Assembly: GCA_902790325.1 (NCBI GenBank)
Contig: CADARP010000006.1
Location: forward strand, 52,178-116,177
From: Oscillospiraceae bacterium
Lineage (GTDB): Bacteria > Bacillota > Clostridia > Oscillospirales > Acutalibacteraceae
Direction: 5' to 3'
Length of the DNA: 64,000 nt
Below, piece by piece: positions 1 through 11,400 of this stretch. The translations under genes and the position numbers were made by a program. The notes beneath the pieces were generated by a model, which saw nothing but the letters and a program-made list of their open reading frames with translations, did no database searches and was not told where the DNA came from. How positions within the stretch are numbered: the stretch's first letter is position 1; the number at the start of each line of letters is the position of its first letter.

Positions 1-329
1 AACTCTGTCGGGGAAAATACGAAAAAGAATTCGGGGTAACCGGGGAACATATGCTTGTCGCGCTTGAATGTCAGCCACATCACCTCGCGGTAAAACGTGC
101 CGTGTGCGCGGCGCATATCGCGGTAGATGCGGGAGATCGTCTTGTCGACCTTCGGTTCGGTGACGATCCGCGCGTCGATCCGTTCGAGCGTCGGGGTCAG
201 CGCCTCGACCAGCTCGACCATCGGCTGCATCACGTACCGCTTGAACTCCGGCTTGTGTTCGGCGAACCATTCACGGCTGTTCATGAACCGGTTGGTTGCC
301 AGGAAGTCGAGCGTTTCGGGTGTGAACAT
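1..329 (-). CDS. DUF2461 family protein (partial, C-terminus outside window)
   Basis: The minus strand reads from an ATG at 329 through the window edge with no stop. The N-terminal residues include NRFMNSREWFAEHKPEFKRY and then SRIYRDMRR, which match the conserved 'NN.reWF..nK' and 'RIYRD.RF' blocks of the DUF2461 (TIGR02453) family, a group of about 220-residue bacterial proteins with no established function. Its start overlaps the stop of the upstream GtrA-like gene (ATGA), so the two are translationally coupled and it is the last visible gene of the mannosidase operon. About 109 residues are visible; the rest lies left of the window. Confidence 0.8.
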   Translation of the reverse strand, partial: MFTPETLDFLATNRFMNSREWFAEHKPEFKRYVMQPMVELVEALTPTLERIDARIVTEPKVDKTISRIYRDMRRAHGTFYREVMWLTFKRDKHMFPGYPEFFFVFSPTE

Positions 330-838
330 CAGTCGTTCTTCTCCTTTTTCTGCCGCATCAGCAGCTTGTCCACGGGGAAGTAGATGAAGAACTGGATGCA
401 GCTGCACACCGCCGTCGCGATCGTCGTTGCCAAAGCGCTCGACACGCCTTTCGATACGATGAACTCAAACAGGACGGGGTTGAGCCACGCCGAAAAGCAG
501 ATCAGCGCAATCGTGAACACAAGGTAGATCGTCAAGGTTACGGGAATGTTGTTGTCCGCGTTGAACGTCTTTTTGCGGTTGACGAAAAACGCGACGATCT
601 GCGCAAGGATGTTGGACGTGTTGAATGCGATGAAAAGCGCCAGGCCGCAGCGTTCGCCCTCGATCACGGGATAGTCGAACACGAACCAATGGAATGCCTG
701 TGTGCTCAGCGCTTTGATGGCAGGGATGTTGTACAGGATAGCAAGGGAGCCGAACTGCACGATGCAGGCGAGCAGACTGACGATCGTAAATTTGACGAGC
801 TGCCAAAAGGTTTTCTTTCCGCCGCTTTGTTCTGACAT
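329..838 (-). CDS. GtrA-like membrane protein
   Basis: A 169-residue protein with four hydrophobic segments (about residues 12-35, 65-87, 100-122 and 128-152). The sequence FFVNRKKTFNADNN follows the second segment and matches the 'N(R/K)..TF' signature of the GtrA family. GtrA-type proteins are four-helix membrane proteins thought to move lipid-linked sugars or to help modify cell-surface polysaccharides. It lies 13 nt after the alpha-mannosidase gene and overlaps the next gene by ATGA, so it is in the same operon. The family assignment is good; its substrate and its link to mannose turnover are inference. Confidence 0.78.
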   Translation of the reverse strand: MSEQSGGKKTFWQLVKFTIVSLLACIVQFGSLAILYNIPAIKALSTQAFHWFVFDYPVIEGERCGLALFIAFNTSNILAQIVAFFVNRKKTFNADNNIPVTLTIYLVFTIALICFSAWLNPVLFEFIVSKGVSSALATTIATAVCSCIQFFIYFPVDKLLMRQKKEKND

Positions 839-851
839 TTTGTTTTCCTCC

Positions 852-3353
852 TTATTCGACGATTCCTTCCAGGAAATCGGTTTCGGTCACATATCCTTCG
901 CGGTTGATGCGGAACGTTTTGACTTCGTGCGCGCGGAAATCCGCCCAGAAGCCCGCGTCTGCCAAATCGCAGACGAATCCGACGCGGCCGGTATTGCGGC
1001 CTGCCGATTCATAGGCGCGCAGGACATAGTCGCCGCTGCCGTCCTCGCACTTTTTGAACGCGGTGACGAGGATATTCGGCTCCGTCACGGTCAGGAAGCT
1101 CTTTTGCGCCGGGAGCGTACCCTTCCGGTAGCCTGCCGGTACGGCGTTCGGACGGTTGTTGAAAACGGCGGCTTCACGCACGACGTCGGATGTTTCCGCT
1201 TCGCCCGCGTGCAGCAGAATGCCGTACTCAAACCGCTGCAGACCTTCGTCCGTGTAGTTGAAGTCGGCGGCGGGGCGGGACGAATAGTGATCGGCGCAGA
1301 TCACGTTGCGCAGCAGCGACGCGCGCAGCGTCGTGCCCTGGCAGTCGTAGCTGTATTTCGAGTCCGTCATGAGCGCCAGACCGCGGCGAACGCCGTCCGC
1401 GCAGGTCAGCGTCAGGTCTGCCCACCGGAGCGCCGGTTCCTCCTCTCCGTTGGCCGGACGCTTGATGAACGCGCCGGGAATCTCATATGTGTTGATCTCC
1501 TCGGTGCCGGTCAGCGGGAACGCCGTCTTGAGCATGGTGAACGGCTCCTGCCAGATCGCCTTGCACTTCACACGCAGCGTTTCCTGCATGCTGCCGAGGA
1601 TGAAATCCTGCGTCAGGTGCGATTCGCCGAAGCGGTGCTTGATCCGCATCACGGCGCGCGCGGGACCGTACTCCGCAAGTTCCATGCTTTCGCACTGCAT
1701 CTCGGCTTTGATCTTATCAAAACGGAATACATTGTGCGCCCATGTGTCGGTCTCGTGATCGTCGATCACGGTCGGCACGGCGAGGCGGTTTCCGGCGGCA
1801 TAGTCATAGCCGTCCGCCTTGCGCACGAGACTGCGGATCGTGCCGCTCGCGCGGTCGAATTCCACGCGCATGACGTCGTTTTCCAGATAGTCCTGTCCGG
1901 CGCGTACGTCCGTTCCGTAGTCCTTTTCGACGGCGCGGAAGCAGTCTGGCGTGACGGCGGAGTCCTCCATCCAGGACAGCCAGTACAGCGCATATCCCAT
2001 AGCGGGTACGTCTGCAAAGAAGAGCGTATCGAGGTGGGAATCGTTCGACCGGGACGAGCGCACGTTCTGGAATGTGACCGCATGTCCCGCTGCGTCCGTC
2101 ACGGCAGAGGACGGGTGGTTGGTGCGCACGGGACAGCGCACGGAGAACGCGTGCGGGTTGAATACGACGACGGGACGCGGGAATCCCTCTTTGCGGCAGT
2201 GGTGCCGCAGCAGGGTGACGGGATCGCTGATGCCGTCGAGCCATGTATGGATGCGCGAGACGATGCGCAGTTGTGCCGCGTTTTCGACGCGGTCGGCGAT
2301 CGTGACCGCATGACCGATGGCAGCGCGTACGTCCTCGTACGCTTCCATGATCGAGCAGCCGCACAGTACGTCGTGGAACTGGTTGAAGCAGACGTCCTTC
2401 CAGCCTTCGGCGATCGCTTCGGTCGAAGCGTCCGCGCCGCAGACCGCGGCGGACACGGTGTCCCACAACTCGGCGCACGCAAGCCGGTTTTCGGCGCGGC
2501 GGTTGAGCTGCTTGACGAGCGACGTCGCGCTGTAGCAGCCGCTGGCGTGGTGCTGCAGATCGCCCTTGTAGGCGGGCACGTCCAGATAGCCGCGGCAGAT
2601 CCTGTCAAAAAACGCGTCGGGCGAAGAGAATACAAGCGGCGTTTCCGGTTCGCTTTCCGCACGGCGGACGAGGTGCCCCAAATCGCCGCGCGTCGGACCG
2701 CCGCCGTGATTGCCCACGCCGCCGAACAGCATCAGATCGTGCTGCTTCTCGGGCAGCATCTCTTTCAGCGTGTCGAGCGTGCGGTCGAGATCTTCCGTGC
2801 CGCTGTGGGCGTAGCTGTCCGAGATGCGGTAGGTCAGCACGCGGCTGCCGTCAACGCCGTCCCACCAGAATAGCTTGTCGGGAATGTCCGGATTTTCGTG
2901 CATCCCGGGGCGCATCATGACATAGGTGCGCATCCCGCCCAGCGTCAGAAGCTGCGGCAGGTTGCCGCAGTGTCCGAACGAATCGACGTTATAGCCGGTC
3001 TTGCAGATGCGGCCGAACTTTTTGTAGTAGTAAAGCTGGCTGTACAGTGCGTGCCGCGCAAAGCTCTCGCCCGCGGGCATGTTGCAGTCGGGCTGTACCC
3101 ACCAGCCGCCGACAGGTACCCAGCGTCCCATTTTGATATATTCCCGGATCTCGGAAAACAGCTCCGGGTCGATCTGTTCCACCCAGTCATAGTAGGCGGC
3201 GGAGGAACAGGTGAAGACAAAATCGTCAAACTCTTTAAGACGGTCGATCGCGGCACGGAACGTCTGCAGAACTTCTCCGCAGCCTTCCTGCCAGCGCCAA
3301 AGCCAGATCGGATCGAGGTGAGCGTTGCCGATAAAATGAATCTGATTGGTCAT
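852..3353 (-). CDS. alpha-mannosidase, glycoside hydrolase family 38
   Basis: An 833-residue protein with no signal peptide, so probably cytoplasmic. The N-terminus carries NAHLDPIWLWRWQEG, the GH38 zinc-binding block (His12, Asp14). The block YNVDSFGHCG places the expected catalytic nucleophile at Asp124. The N-terminal catalytic domain is followed by the long beta-rich C-terminal part usual for GH38. The enzyme should release alpha-linked mannose from oligosaccharides that have been imported or recycled. It starts 12 nt after an uncharacterised probable alpha/alpha-toroid gene and is followed closely by the GtrA-like gene. The GH130 phosphorylase near 61-62 kb is another probable mannoside enzyme in the window. 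The linkage preference cannot be read from the sequence. Confidence 0.93.
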   Translation of the reverse strand: MTNQIHFIGNAHLDPIWLWRWQEGCGEVLQTFRAAIDRLKEFDDFVFTCSSAAYYDWVEQIDPELFSEIREYIKMGRWVPVGGWWVQPDCNMPAGESFARHALYSQLYYYKKFGRICKTGYNVDSFGHCGNLPQLLTLGGMRTYVMMRPGMHENPDIPDKLFWWDGVDGSRVLTYRISDSYAHSGTEDLDRTLDTLKEMLPEKQHDLMLFGGVGNHGGGPTRGDLGHLVRRAESEPETPLVFSSPDAFFDRICRGYLDVPAYKGDLQHHASGCYSATSLVKQLNRRAENRLACAELWDTVSAAVCGADASTEAIAEGWKDVCFNQFHDVLCGCSIMEAYEDVRAAIGHAVTIADRVENAAQLRIVSRIHTWLDGISDPVTLLRHHCRKEGFPRPVVVFNPHAFSVRCPVRTNHPSSAVTDAAGHAVTFQNVRSSRSNDSHLDTLFFADVPAMGYALYWLSWMEDSAVTPDCFRAVEKDYGTDVRAGQDYLENDVMRVEFDRASGTIRSLVRKADGYDYAAGNRLAVPTVIDDHETDTWAHNVFRFDKIKAEMQCESMELAEYGPARAVMRIKHRFGESHLTQDFILGSMQETLRVKCKAIWQEPFTMLKTAFPLTGTEEINTYEIPGAFIKRPANGEEEPALRWADLTLTCADGVRRGLALMTDSKYSYDCQGTTLRASLLRNVICADHYSSRPAADFNYTDEGLQRFEYGILLHAGEAETSDVVREAAVFNNRPNAVPAGYRKGTLPAQKSFLTVTEPNILVTAFKKCEDGSGDYVLRAYESAGRNTGRVGFVCDLADAGFWADFRAHEVKTFRINREGYVTETDFLEGIVE

Positions 3354-3365
3354 GACGCGCCCTCC

Positions 3366-5204
3366 TTATTCTTCAAAGAATCCGTAATACCTGCCCATCC
3401 AGTAGGCGAAGGTATAAATATAGCAGCTTTCCACGCAGACGAGTCCGCCGGAATCCACATCCTTGTACGTAAAGGGATTGCGGTCGTATTTGGAGATGAA
3501 CCGCTCGTCGTTGGGCAGCAGCCAGGTTATTTCCTTTTCACCGCCGGGAAGCACATGCACGGGTGTGTCGTGGCGTTTCATCGTGGACACGCCGGCAGCC
3601 AGACGCGAGACGTTCATGCGGTAGAGCCACTCGGCGACGCGGTCCATGTCGATCTCGTCTCCGGTCGCAACGGCGTAGGGCAGATCGTAGCCGGGGTCGT
3701 ATTCGCGCGCAAGCGACGTGCGCCAGGAGCGGAAGCCGTTTTTGTATTTCTCCAGCAGAACAGGATCGGTCTCAAGCGTGCACAGCGCCCAGAACGACAG
3801 CACCGCAAGCATGTGGTCGCCGTACATAATGTCCTCGAACGGATGGGTACCCTCGGCGAGTGACGACTGCTGCATGCGGTCAAAATGCTTTGTGGCGAGA
3901 TCGGCGTAGCCGCGCGAGATAAGGTAGTCGTAGCTTTCCTGCCACTTGCCGCGCTCGCCCGAAATGTGCATAAGGATCTTGTGGTAGGCGAGCACCTCCG
4001 CCGCGTTCAGACACGCGTCGACATAGCCGAGCTCGGTCACGAAATACCGCTCGCTCCACTTCGCCCACGTCGTCGCTTCGCCCGTTGCGTCCGTCAGTTC
4101 ATACCCATGGTCGATGATATGACCGAGCGTCGCCTTGGCGGCGTCGATGAGCAGCGCGTCCAGTTCGGGATCGTCCATGCCGATCGTCTCGTGCGCGACG
4201 AGCATCATCAGAAAATGGTGCGTGATTTCGTCGGAGCTGGTGTCCGCCTTGTAAAAAATGCCCTCGCGTTCGTGGCCGTGGTCGGTGATCAGGTGCATCA
4301 GACGCGGCGGGATGGGGGCGCAGGCGTCGATCTCCATTCCTGCCCAGCGCATATCGCAGCCGGCGTTTGCGCCCTCTTTGATGTCCGTGCCGTACATTTT
4401 CAAAAAGGAGCCGCGCTCCCGCGTGGCGGGCGTGTCGAGACAGACCGCTTTATCTCCCTGCAGCCGGAAGTATACGCCGTCCTCGGGCATCGGTTCCTCG
4501 GCGCACATATACGTGCGCGCCACAAAGCCGTTTCCGCGTCCGTGGATATGCATCAGCAGCAGCGACGCTTCGCACGCGCGCACGGCGGCGTTTTTGGCTT
4601 CGATCGTGTCGGGATGCTCCGCGCCTTTTTCCCGCTTGCACACGGCGTAATGGAACAGTTCGCCCATTGCGAAACCGGACGTGAAACCGCCGTCGTTGTC
4701 GGAGTGACCGTAGGGGAGTTTGGAGTCGAGATCGCGCGGGACAGAGAGATGCTTCTGACTGTACATGCCCCAGCGGTCCACGATCCTTTGCGATTCGTGC
4801 AGGAGCATCAGCGCCTTTTCCTCGGCGCCGACAGGCCGCATTTCGATGCGCGTCACGCCGGTCTCGGTGCGCACCCACAGCCCTGTCTCGTCGGGCAGCA
4901 GGGCGAGCACGCAGTTGTCCTGCAGATCGCGTTCGGCGGCAAAGAACTGGATGATTTGATCTTTGCGCAGGGCGTCGGGTTCATAGCGGGTCAGTCCCGT
5001 CGTCGCGCCGTACCAGTGCACATTGCCCACGCGGGCAAAGCAGGTGTAGTCCGCCTTGCGTGACGGCAGAGGCAGAGGAAATCCGCTCAGATCGGGGGCG
5101 GGACAGCGCACGGTATACAACGCCTCGGGTACAGCCGGGTCGTGCGGTTCGTACTGCGTGCAGAAACGTGCCGGCTGTGCGGTGAGTTTATAGGGCAGAT
5201 GCAT
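3366..5204 (-). CDS. uncharacterised probable alpha/alpha-toroid protein, glycan operon
   Basis: I do not recognise a named family. The ATG at 5204 is chosen because AAGGAGAG sits about 10 nt upstream; a longer reading to 5333 would run through the promoter. The resulting 612-residue protein has no signal peptide. It has an N-terminal part of about 150 residues rich in beta-strand, then a helical part with motifs such as DNDGGFTSGFAMGELFHYAV, KADTSSDEITHHFLMM and ATTWAKWSERYF. These resemble (alpha/alpha)-toroid proteins found next to glycoside hydrolases. It is the first gene of the operon with the GH38 mannosidase, which suggests a role in processing mannose-containing glycans, as a lyase, hydrolase or sugar-binding protein. 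That role is inference. Confidence 0.6.
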   Translation of the reverse strand: MHLPYKLTAQPARFCTQYEPHDPAVPEALYTVRCPAPDLSGFPLPLPSRKADYTCFARVGNVHWYGATTGLTRYEPDALRKDQIIQFFAAERDLQDNCVLALLPDETGLWVRTETGVTRIEMRPVGAEEKALMLLHESQRIVDRWGMYSQKHLSVPRDLDSKLPYGHSDNDGGFTSGFAMGELFHYAVCKREKGAEHPDTIEAKNAAVRACEASLLLMHIHGRGNGFVARTYMCAEEPMPEDGVYFRLQGDKAVCLDTPATRERGSFLKMYGTDIKEGANAGCDMRWAGMEIDACAPIPPRLMHLITDHGHEREGIFYKADTSSDEITHHFLMMLVAHETIGMDDPELDALLIDAAKATLGHIIDHGYELTDATGEATTWAKWSERYFVTELGYVDACLNAAEVLAYHKILMHISGERGKWQESYDYLISRGYADLATKHFDRMQQSSLAEGTHPFEDIMYGDHMLAVLSFWALCTLETDPVLLEKYKNGFRSWRTSLAREYDPGYDLPYAVATGDEIDMDRVAEWLYRMNVSRLAAGVSTMKRHDTPVHVLPGGEKEITWLLPNDERFISKYDRNPFTYKDVDSGGLVCVESCYIYTFAYWMGRYYGFFEE

Positions 5205-5280
5205 CGGGTCGATCACTCTCCTTGTTCGGGCAGCGCCGCATGCCTTTTGCCGCGCTGTATCCGGACGTTCTTTTGGTACA

Positions 5281-5309
5281 AGCATAGCAGAAATCACGCA
5301 TGCTTGCAA
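5281..5309 (-). promoter_or_regulatory. sigma-A promoter of the mannosidase operon
   Basis: On the minus strand TTGCAA (5309-5304) and TATGCT (5286-5281) are separated by 17 bp, with a TG one base before the -10 (extended -10). It lies about 75 bp upstream of the chosen start at 5204 and diverges from the promoter of the large protease gene. Confidence 0.65.
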
Positions 5310-5374
5310 GTGTAAATTGTAAAAAATATACAAAATATATGGCGCATTTTTTATGTTGAGTGTCTGAAATTATA

Positions 5375-5404
5375 TTTACTTTTTGCACGTTTTTGTGCTA
5401 TACT
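5375..5404 (+). promoter_or_regulatory. promoter of the first large C1 protease gene
   Basis: TTTACT (5375-5380), an 18-bp spacer and TATACT (5399-5404) with an extended -10 TG at 5396-5397. An overlapping alternative is TTGCAC (5383) with TATAGT (5408). An AAGGAGG ribosome binding site follows just before the ATG at 5445. Confidence 0.6.
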
Positions 5405-5444
5405 GATTATAGTGACAATTCTGTGCAATTAAGGAGGATTCGCT

Positions 5445-8400
5445 ATGAAGACGTTTCGGCACAGTAGAATTCGATATAATATTGTGAGTATCCTTTTGAT
5501 CGCGGCTCTGCTCGCGCAGTGCGCGCCGGTCGTATTTGCGGCGCAGCCGGATGCGCAGATCCGTTATCTTGCCGGCGGAGACCGGAATGAAGACGGCACA
5601 TGGAACCCCGAATACTGGGTGGACAGCGACGGCAACCGCATCGAGGAGACGACCTGCCGCGTGAACGCTGCCGAGTCCTTGCCGTCCAAGTACGATCTGC
5701 GGACGCGGGGAGTCATCACTTCCGTGAAATACCAGGCTGCCGCCAGAAACTGCTGGTCATTTGCGGCCATCGCATCGCTGGAATCGAACTATATCCTGCA
5801 AGGGTACGGCACGGCGGCAAACACCGACTTTTCCGAGGCGCATCTCGTATGGTTTACCCACAGCCAGCGCACGACAAACACGAAGGACCCGACCTACGGC
5901 GACGGACTGCAGTTCAGCAATCCCTTCGCCAACGGCGGCAACTGGAACCGTGTTGCGGCGACGCTGATGCGCGGGGCGGGTCTGCAGCTCGAAAAGAACG
6001 CGCCGTGGTATGCGTCGGACAACGTGAACACCATGAAGCAGAAGATGCAGCAGCAGGAAAGCAGTCGGTACGTCAGCCATGCGCGCATGTGGGCTGTGCA
6101 GAGCATTCGGGACAAGTCGATCACGGCGTTCAAGAAAAAGATCATGGAGAACGGTGCGGCGACATTTTCGTATTATCATGACGTCCAGCCGTCGATCAGC
6201 GGGCAAGGCGAGAGCCCCGGATACAATCCGAGTACGTACAGCTACTACCAGAAGACGGTTTCCAACGTGTTCAACCATTCGGTCGCAGTGGTCGGCTGGG
6301 ACGACAATTTCCCGCGCAGCAATTTCAAAACCAGACCGTCGCAGAACGGCGCGTGGCTGGTCAAGGGCAGTTGGGATACGACCTACGGCAACAACGGATA
6401 CTATTGGATATCCTATTACGATCCGTCGATCTGCGAAATGGCGTCCTACGTCGCGGCGCCGAAAGATGTGTATGACCACATCTACCAGTACGACGGCGCC
6501 ATTACCAAGATGACGTTCGCCCATGCGACCAGCGCCAAAATGGCAAACGTCTTCAAATCGCAGCGGGACGAGCTGCTGACGCATGTGGCGTTTTACTCAC
6601 CGAACGCGACGCCCGTCAAGGCAACGGTAGAGATCTACGTCATGCCGCAGGGCGAAATGAGTCCGGAAAACCATCCGACGTACTATAAGCAGAAGATCGA
6701 CGCGGCAACCACGACGCTCAACGATGTGGAATTCGGCTATACGACGGTCGAGCTGGCGAAGCCGACGCTGCTGCGGAAGGATCAGACGTTCAGCGTTGTC
6801 GTGACGTTTTCGCTGCCCGGCGGGACGGTGCAGATCCCCGTGGAAGGGGAGACGATCGCTTCGCCGGCGGAAGGCATCGAAACCTACTCCGGCAGCGTCG
6901 GCGACAGCTTTATCAGCTTCGGCGACGGCAGATGGTACGATACCAACAATTACGCAAACGGCTACGACTACAACAACGTTCCCGTCAAGGCGATGACGCG
7001 CGACGTCACGCTGCAGGAACCGACGCTGACGGTTAAGAACGCGCCGACCAGAACAACATACCGCGTCGGCGATACGCTCGATCCGGCGGGACTTACGCTG
7101 GAATACACGGACGAGATCGGACAGTCCCAGACCGTGACCAAGGGGTTCACCTGTACGCCGACGACGCTCTCCGTGATCGGCAAGCAGAGCGTGACGGTGA
7201 GCTATAACGGTCTTTCCGCAGTGTTTGACGTGACAGTCGATCCGTATGAAACGAAGCTGTCACTCGTGACGACGCCGGACAAAACGACGTACAAGGTCGG
7301 CGACACGCTCGATACGACGGGACTGTCGCTTCTGTATACAGACGTTTACAATCAGGAACATACCGTGACGGCCGGATTCACGTGCGAGCCGTCCGCGCTC
7401 ACCGCGATCGGCAGACAGACCGTCCGGGTGACATACTCCGGCAAGTCCGTGACGTTCGACGTGACGGCGGAGCCGTATGAAACATCGCTGACGGTTCTGC
7501 AGAAACCGGACAAAACGACATACATGGTCGGTGATTCGCTCGATACAGCCGGACTGACCCTGCTTTACACGGACGAATACAACGAGCGGCACACCGTGAC
7601 CGAGGGCTATGTCTGCAATCCGCAGCAGTTCGGCATGTACGGCACGCAGACCGTGACAGTCACCTACGGCACGGCGAGCACATCGTTCGATGTGACAGTC
7701 GAACCGTACGAGCCGACGCTCCGGCTCGTGACGCCGCCGTCCAAAACGACCTATTATTACGGTGAAACACTCGATACGACCGGATTGTCGCTCGTCTTTT
7801 CGGATGAATTCGGCGACGCGGTTGCCGTAACGGAAGGCTTCACGTGCGACGCCGGGACGTTCACCGCGTTCGGCACGCATACCGTGACCGTGACGTACAA
7901 CGGCCTCTGCGCGGCATTCGACGTGACGGTTATCCCGTACGAGCCGACGCTCACGCTCGTATCGCCGCCGTTCAAAACAGAATACCTTTACGGCGAAACG
8001 CTCGAAACGGACGGCATTTCGCTGCTGTACAGGGACGCGTACGGACAGACGCACACCGTGACCGACGGCTTTGCCTGCGACGTACAGACGCTTGACGTTG
8101 CCGGCGTGCAGACGGTGCGTGTAACGTATGCGGATCTTTCCGTGACATTCGATGTGACGGTCGAGCTGCGTGAGCCGACGCTCACGCTTCTGACCGCGCC
8201 GGACAAGACGACCTATCCGGCTGCGGAATCGCTCGATACGACGGGACTGTCGCTCGCCTATACGGACGAATTCGGCATAGTATCGACCGTGACAGAAGGG
8301 TTTACCTGCACGCCCGGCACGCTGCGCGCGCTCGGGACGCAGACCGTGACGGTCACCTACAAGGGACTTTCCGTGACGTTCGACGTGACGGTTGAGCCGC

Positions 8401-11400
8401 TTGAGCCGACGCTGACGCTGCAGAATGCGCCCGACAAGACCGCATACCTGATCGGCGAGGTGCTGGAAACCGCGGGCCTGACGCTCGTGTATACGGATGA
8501 GATCGGCGATGCGCTCGTCGTGACCGAAGGGTTTGCGTGCAATCCGACTTACTTCTCGAATGTGGGAAGCCAGAGCGTGACCGTCAGTTACATGGGGCTT
8601 TCCGTGACGTTCGACGTGACGGTCGAACTGCGCGAGCCGACCCTGACGATTGTATCGATGCCGGACACGACGAGATACTTTGAAGGCGATACGCTCGATC
8701 TGACGGGATTGCTGCTGGTGTATTCGGACGAATACGGTAACGTGTCGGAGATCACGGACGGCTTTACCTACGAGACGGTGACGTTTGACACACTCGGCAG
8801 TCAGACCGTGACCGTGACATACAACGACGTTTCCGTGTCGTTCGACGTCAAGGTCGTTCTCATGGACCCGACGTTGACGATCATGACGAGGCCGGAGAAG
8901 ACGGTGTATCCGTACGGCGAGCCGCTCGATACGGCGGGACTGTCGCTCGAGTATACCGACGATTTCGGCGTCCGGCAGACCGTGACAGAGGGATTTGTCT
9001 GTACACCGACGACGTTCTCCATGCTCGGCACGCAGAGCGTGAGCGTGACCTATCTCGGCCTTTCCGTGACGTTTGACATCACGGTCGAGCCGCTGGAGCC
9101 GACGCTGACGCTGCAGACCGCGCCGAAAAAAACGACATATATGGTGAACGATACGATCGACACGACAGGCCTCTCGCTCGTGTATACGGACGAGTACGGC
9201 GATGCGCTTGTCGTGACCGAGGGCTATTCCTGCGAGCCGACGGCATTTACCATGTTCGGCGCGCAGACCGTGACCGTGACATACAACGGCCTTTCCGCGA
9301 CGTTCGGTGTGATGATCTCGGCGTACGAGCCGACGCTGGTGCTTGTGACGCCGCCGGACAAGACGACGTATTTTGTCGGCGATATGCTGGATACAACGGG
9401 ACTTACGCTCGTGTTTACGGACGAGTACAACCGGGAATCCACTGTGGAGTATGGATATATTTACGATCTGCATCTGCTCAATGAGATCGGCACGCAGACC
9501 GTGACCGTGACATACAGCGACGCTTGTGTGACGTTCGATGTGTCTGTCGAACCGTATGAGCCGACGCTCACGATTGAACAGATGCCGGAAAAGACGACAT
9601 ATATGGTGCGCGAAACGCTCGACACGGCGGGACTTGCGCTTGTGTATACGGACGAGTACAATGCGCGGCACACCGTGACGGAAGGATTCGTCTGCAGTCC
9701 GCAGACGCTGCGCACGATCGGCACGCAGACCGTGACCGTGACCTACGGCGCCAAGTCCGCGGCGTTCGACGTGCAGGTCAATCCCTACGAAACGACGCTT
9801 TCGCTCACCGGCGCGCCCATCAAGACGACCTATCTCTACGGCGAATCGCTTGATACGACGGGACTGTCCATGCTGTATACGGACGAATACGGCGACGCGA
9901 TTGCCGTGACCGAAGGCTTTACCTGCGACGCGGCGACGATGACGGCGTTCGGTACGCAGACTGTGACCGTCACATACGGCGGCAGAACCGTGACATTCGA
10001 CGTGACAGTCGTTCCGCACGTGCCGACGCTCACGCTTGTGACGCCCGCGGAAAAGAGAGCATACCTGTACGGCGAGACGCTCGACACGGCAGGACTGTCG
10101 CTGCAGTATAAGAACGAGTACGGCGAAGTGTTTACCGTGACTGAAGGGTTTGCGTGCGACACCGAAACGCTCGACACGCTCGGCACGCAGACCGTGACCG
10201 TGACGTACGAGGGACTGTCCGCGGCATTCGACGTGACGGTCGCGCCGCACGAGCCGACGCTCACGCTTGCGGCGCCGCCGGAAAAGACGACTTATCTTGC
10301 AACGGAATCTCCGGATCTGACGGGCATGTCGCTCGTCTACACGGATATCTACGGCGCGGCGTCTGACGTGACCGAGGACTATACCGTCACGCCGGAATCG
10401 CTGCGCGCGCTCGGCACGCAGACCGTGACCGTGACGTACGAGGGACTTTCCGTTTCGTTCGACGTGACCGTACAGCCGATCGAACCCACGCTCACGCTGC
10501 AGATCGCGCCGGCCAAAACGGAGTATCTGACCGGAGAAACGCCGGATACGACGGGACTGACGCTGCTGTATACGAACGAAGTCGGCGACGCGCTGATTGT
10601 GACCGAAGGCTATGCCTGCGCGCCCGACATGTTCCGCACACCGGGTGTACAGACCGTGACCGTGACGTACGAGGGGCTGTCCGTGACGTTCGACGTGACG
10701 GTCGGACTGCGGGACGAGGTCCTGACGCTCAAAACGCTGCCTGCGAAGACGGCGTATCATATCGGCGAAACGCTCGATACGGCCGGACTGTCGCTCTCGT
10801 ATACGGATTCACTCGGCACGACGCAAATCCTGACTTCCGGTTTCACATGCGAGCCTGCCGCATTCTCCGCGGTCGGTACGCAGACCGTGACGGTCAGCTA
10901 TAACGGTCTTTCCGTGACGTTCGACGTAACGGTCACGATGTACACGCCGACGCTGACGATCAGAACCGCGCCCAAAAAGACGGCGTACTTTGTCGGCGAG
11001 ACGCTCGACACGACCGGACTGTCGCTCACGTACTCGGACGAATACGGCAAGGCGGCAACCGTGACCGCGGGCTTTGTCTGCACGCCGAAGACGCTCACCA
11101 AGGTCGGCGCACAGACCGTTACCGTGTCCTATTCCGGACTCACCGCGACGTTCGGTGTGACGGTCAAGGCGGTCGAGCCCGTTTCTCTCAAGGTGCTCAC
11201 ACCCCCGACCAGGGGATCGTACAACTACAAGAGCAATCCGGATTTTTCCGGACTGACCGTCAGCGTGCAGTATAACGACGGCCATGAGCAGACCGTGACC
11301 GATCTGTCGCAGATGACCATCCGGCCGGAGTCGAACGCGCGCGTGCGCCGCGGCCCGCAGACGTACCTTGTGACTTGCGAGGGCGTTTCCGCGACGTTTA

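Noticed and set aside
702..2873. A 723-codon plus-strand open frame across the mannosidase gene
   Set aside because: It is antisense to a gene with intact GH38 motifs, has arginine-rich low-quality sequence and no ribosome binding site: a by-product of GC-rich coding.
7260..10760. An 1,166-codon minus-strand open frame across the Ig-like repeats
   Set aside because: A repetitive shadow of the tandem repeats on the other strand, extremely rich in Arg and His, with no promoter or site.
7017..11174. Possible CRISPR array
   Set aside because: The periodic sequence is a coding repeat of 77 codons; there are no short palindromic repeats with unique spacers and no cas genes in the window.
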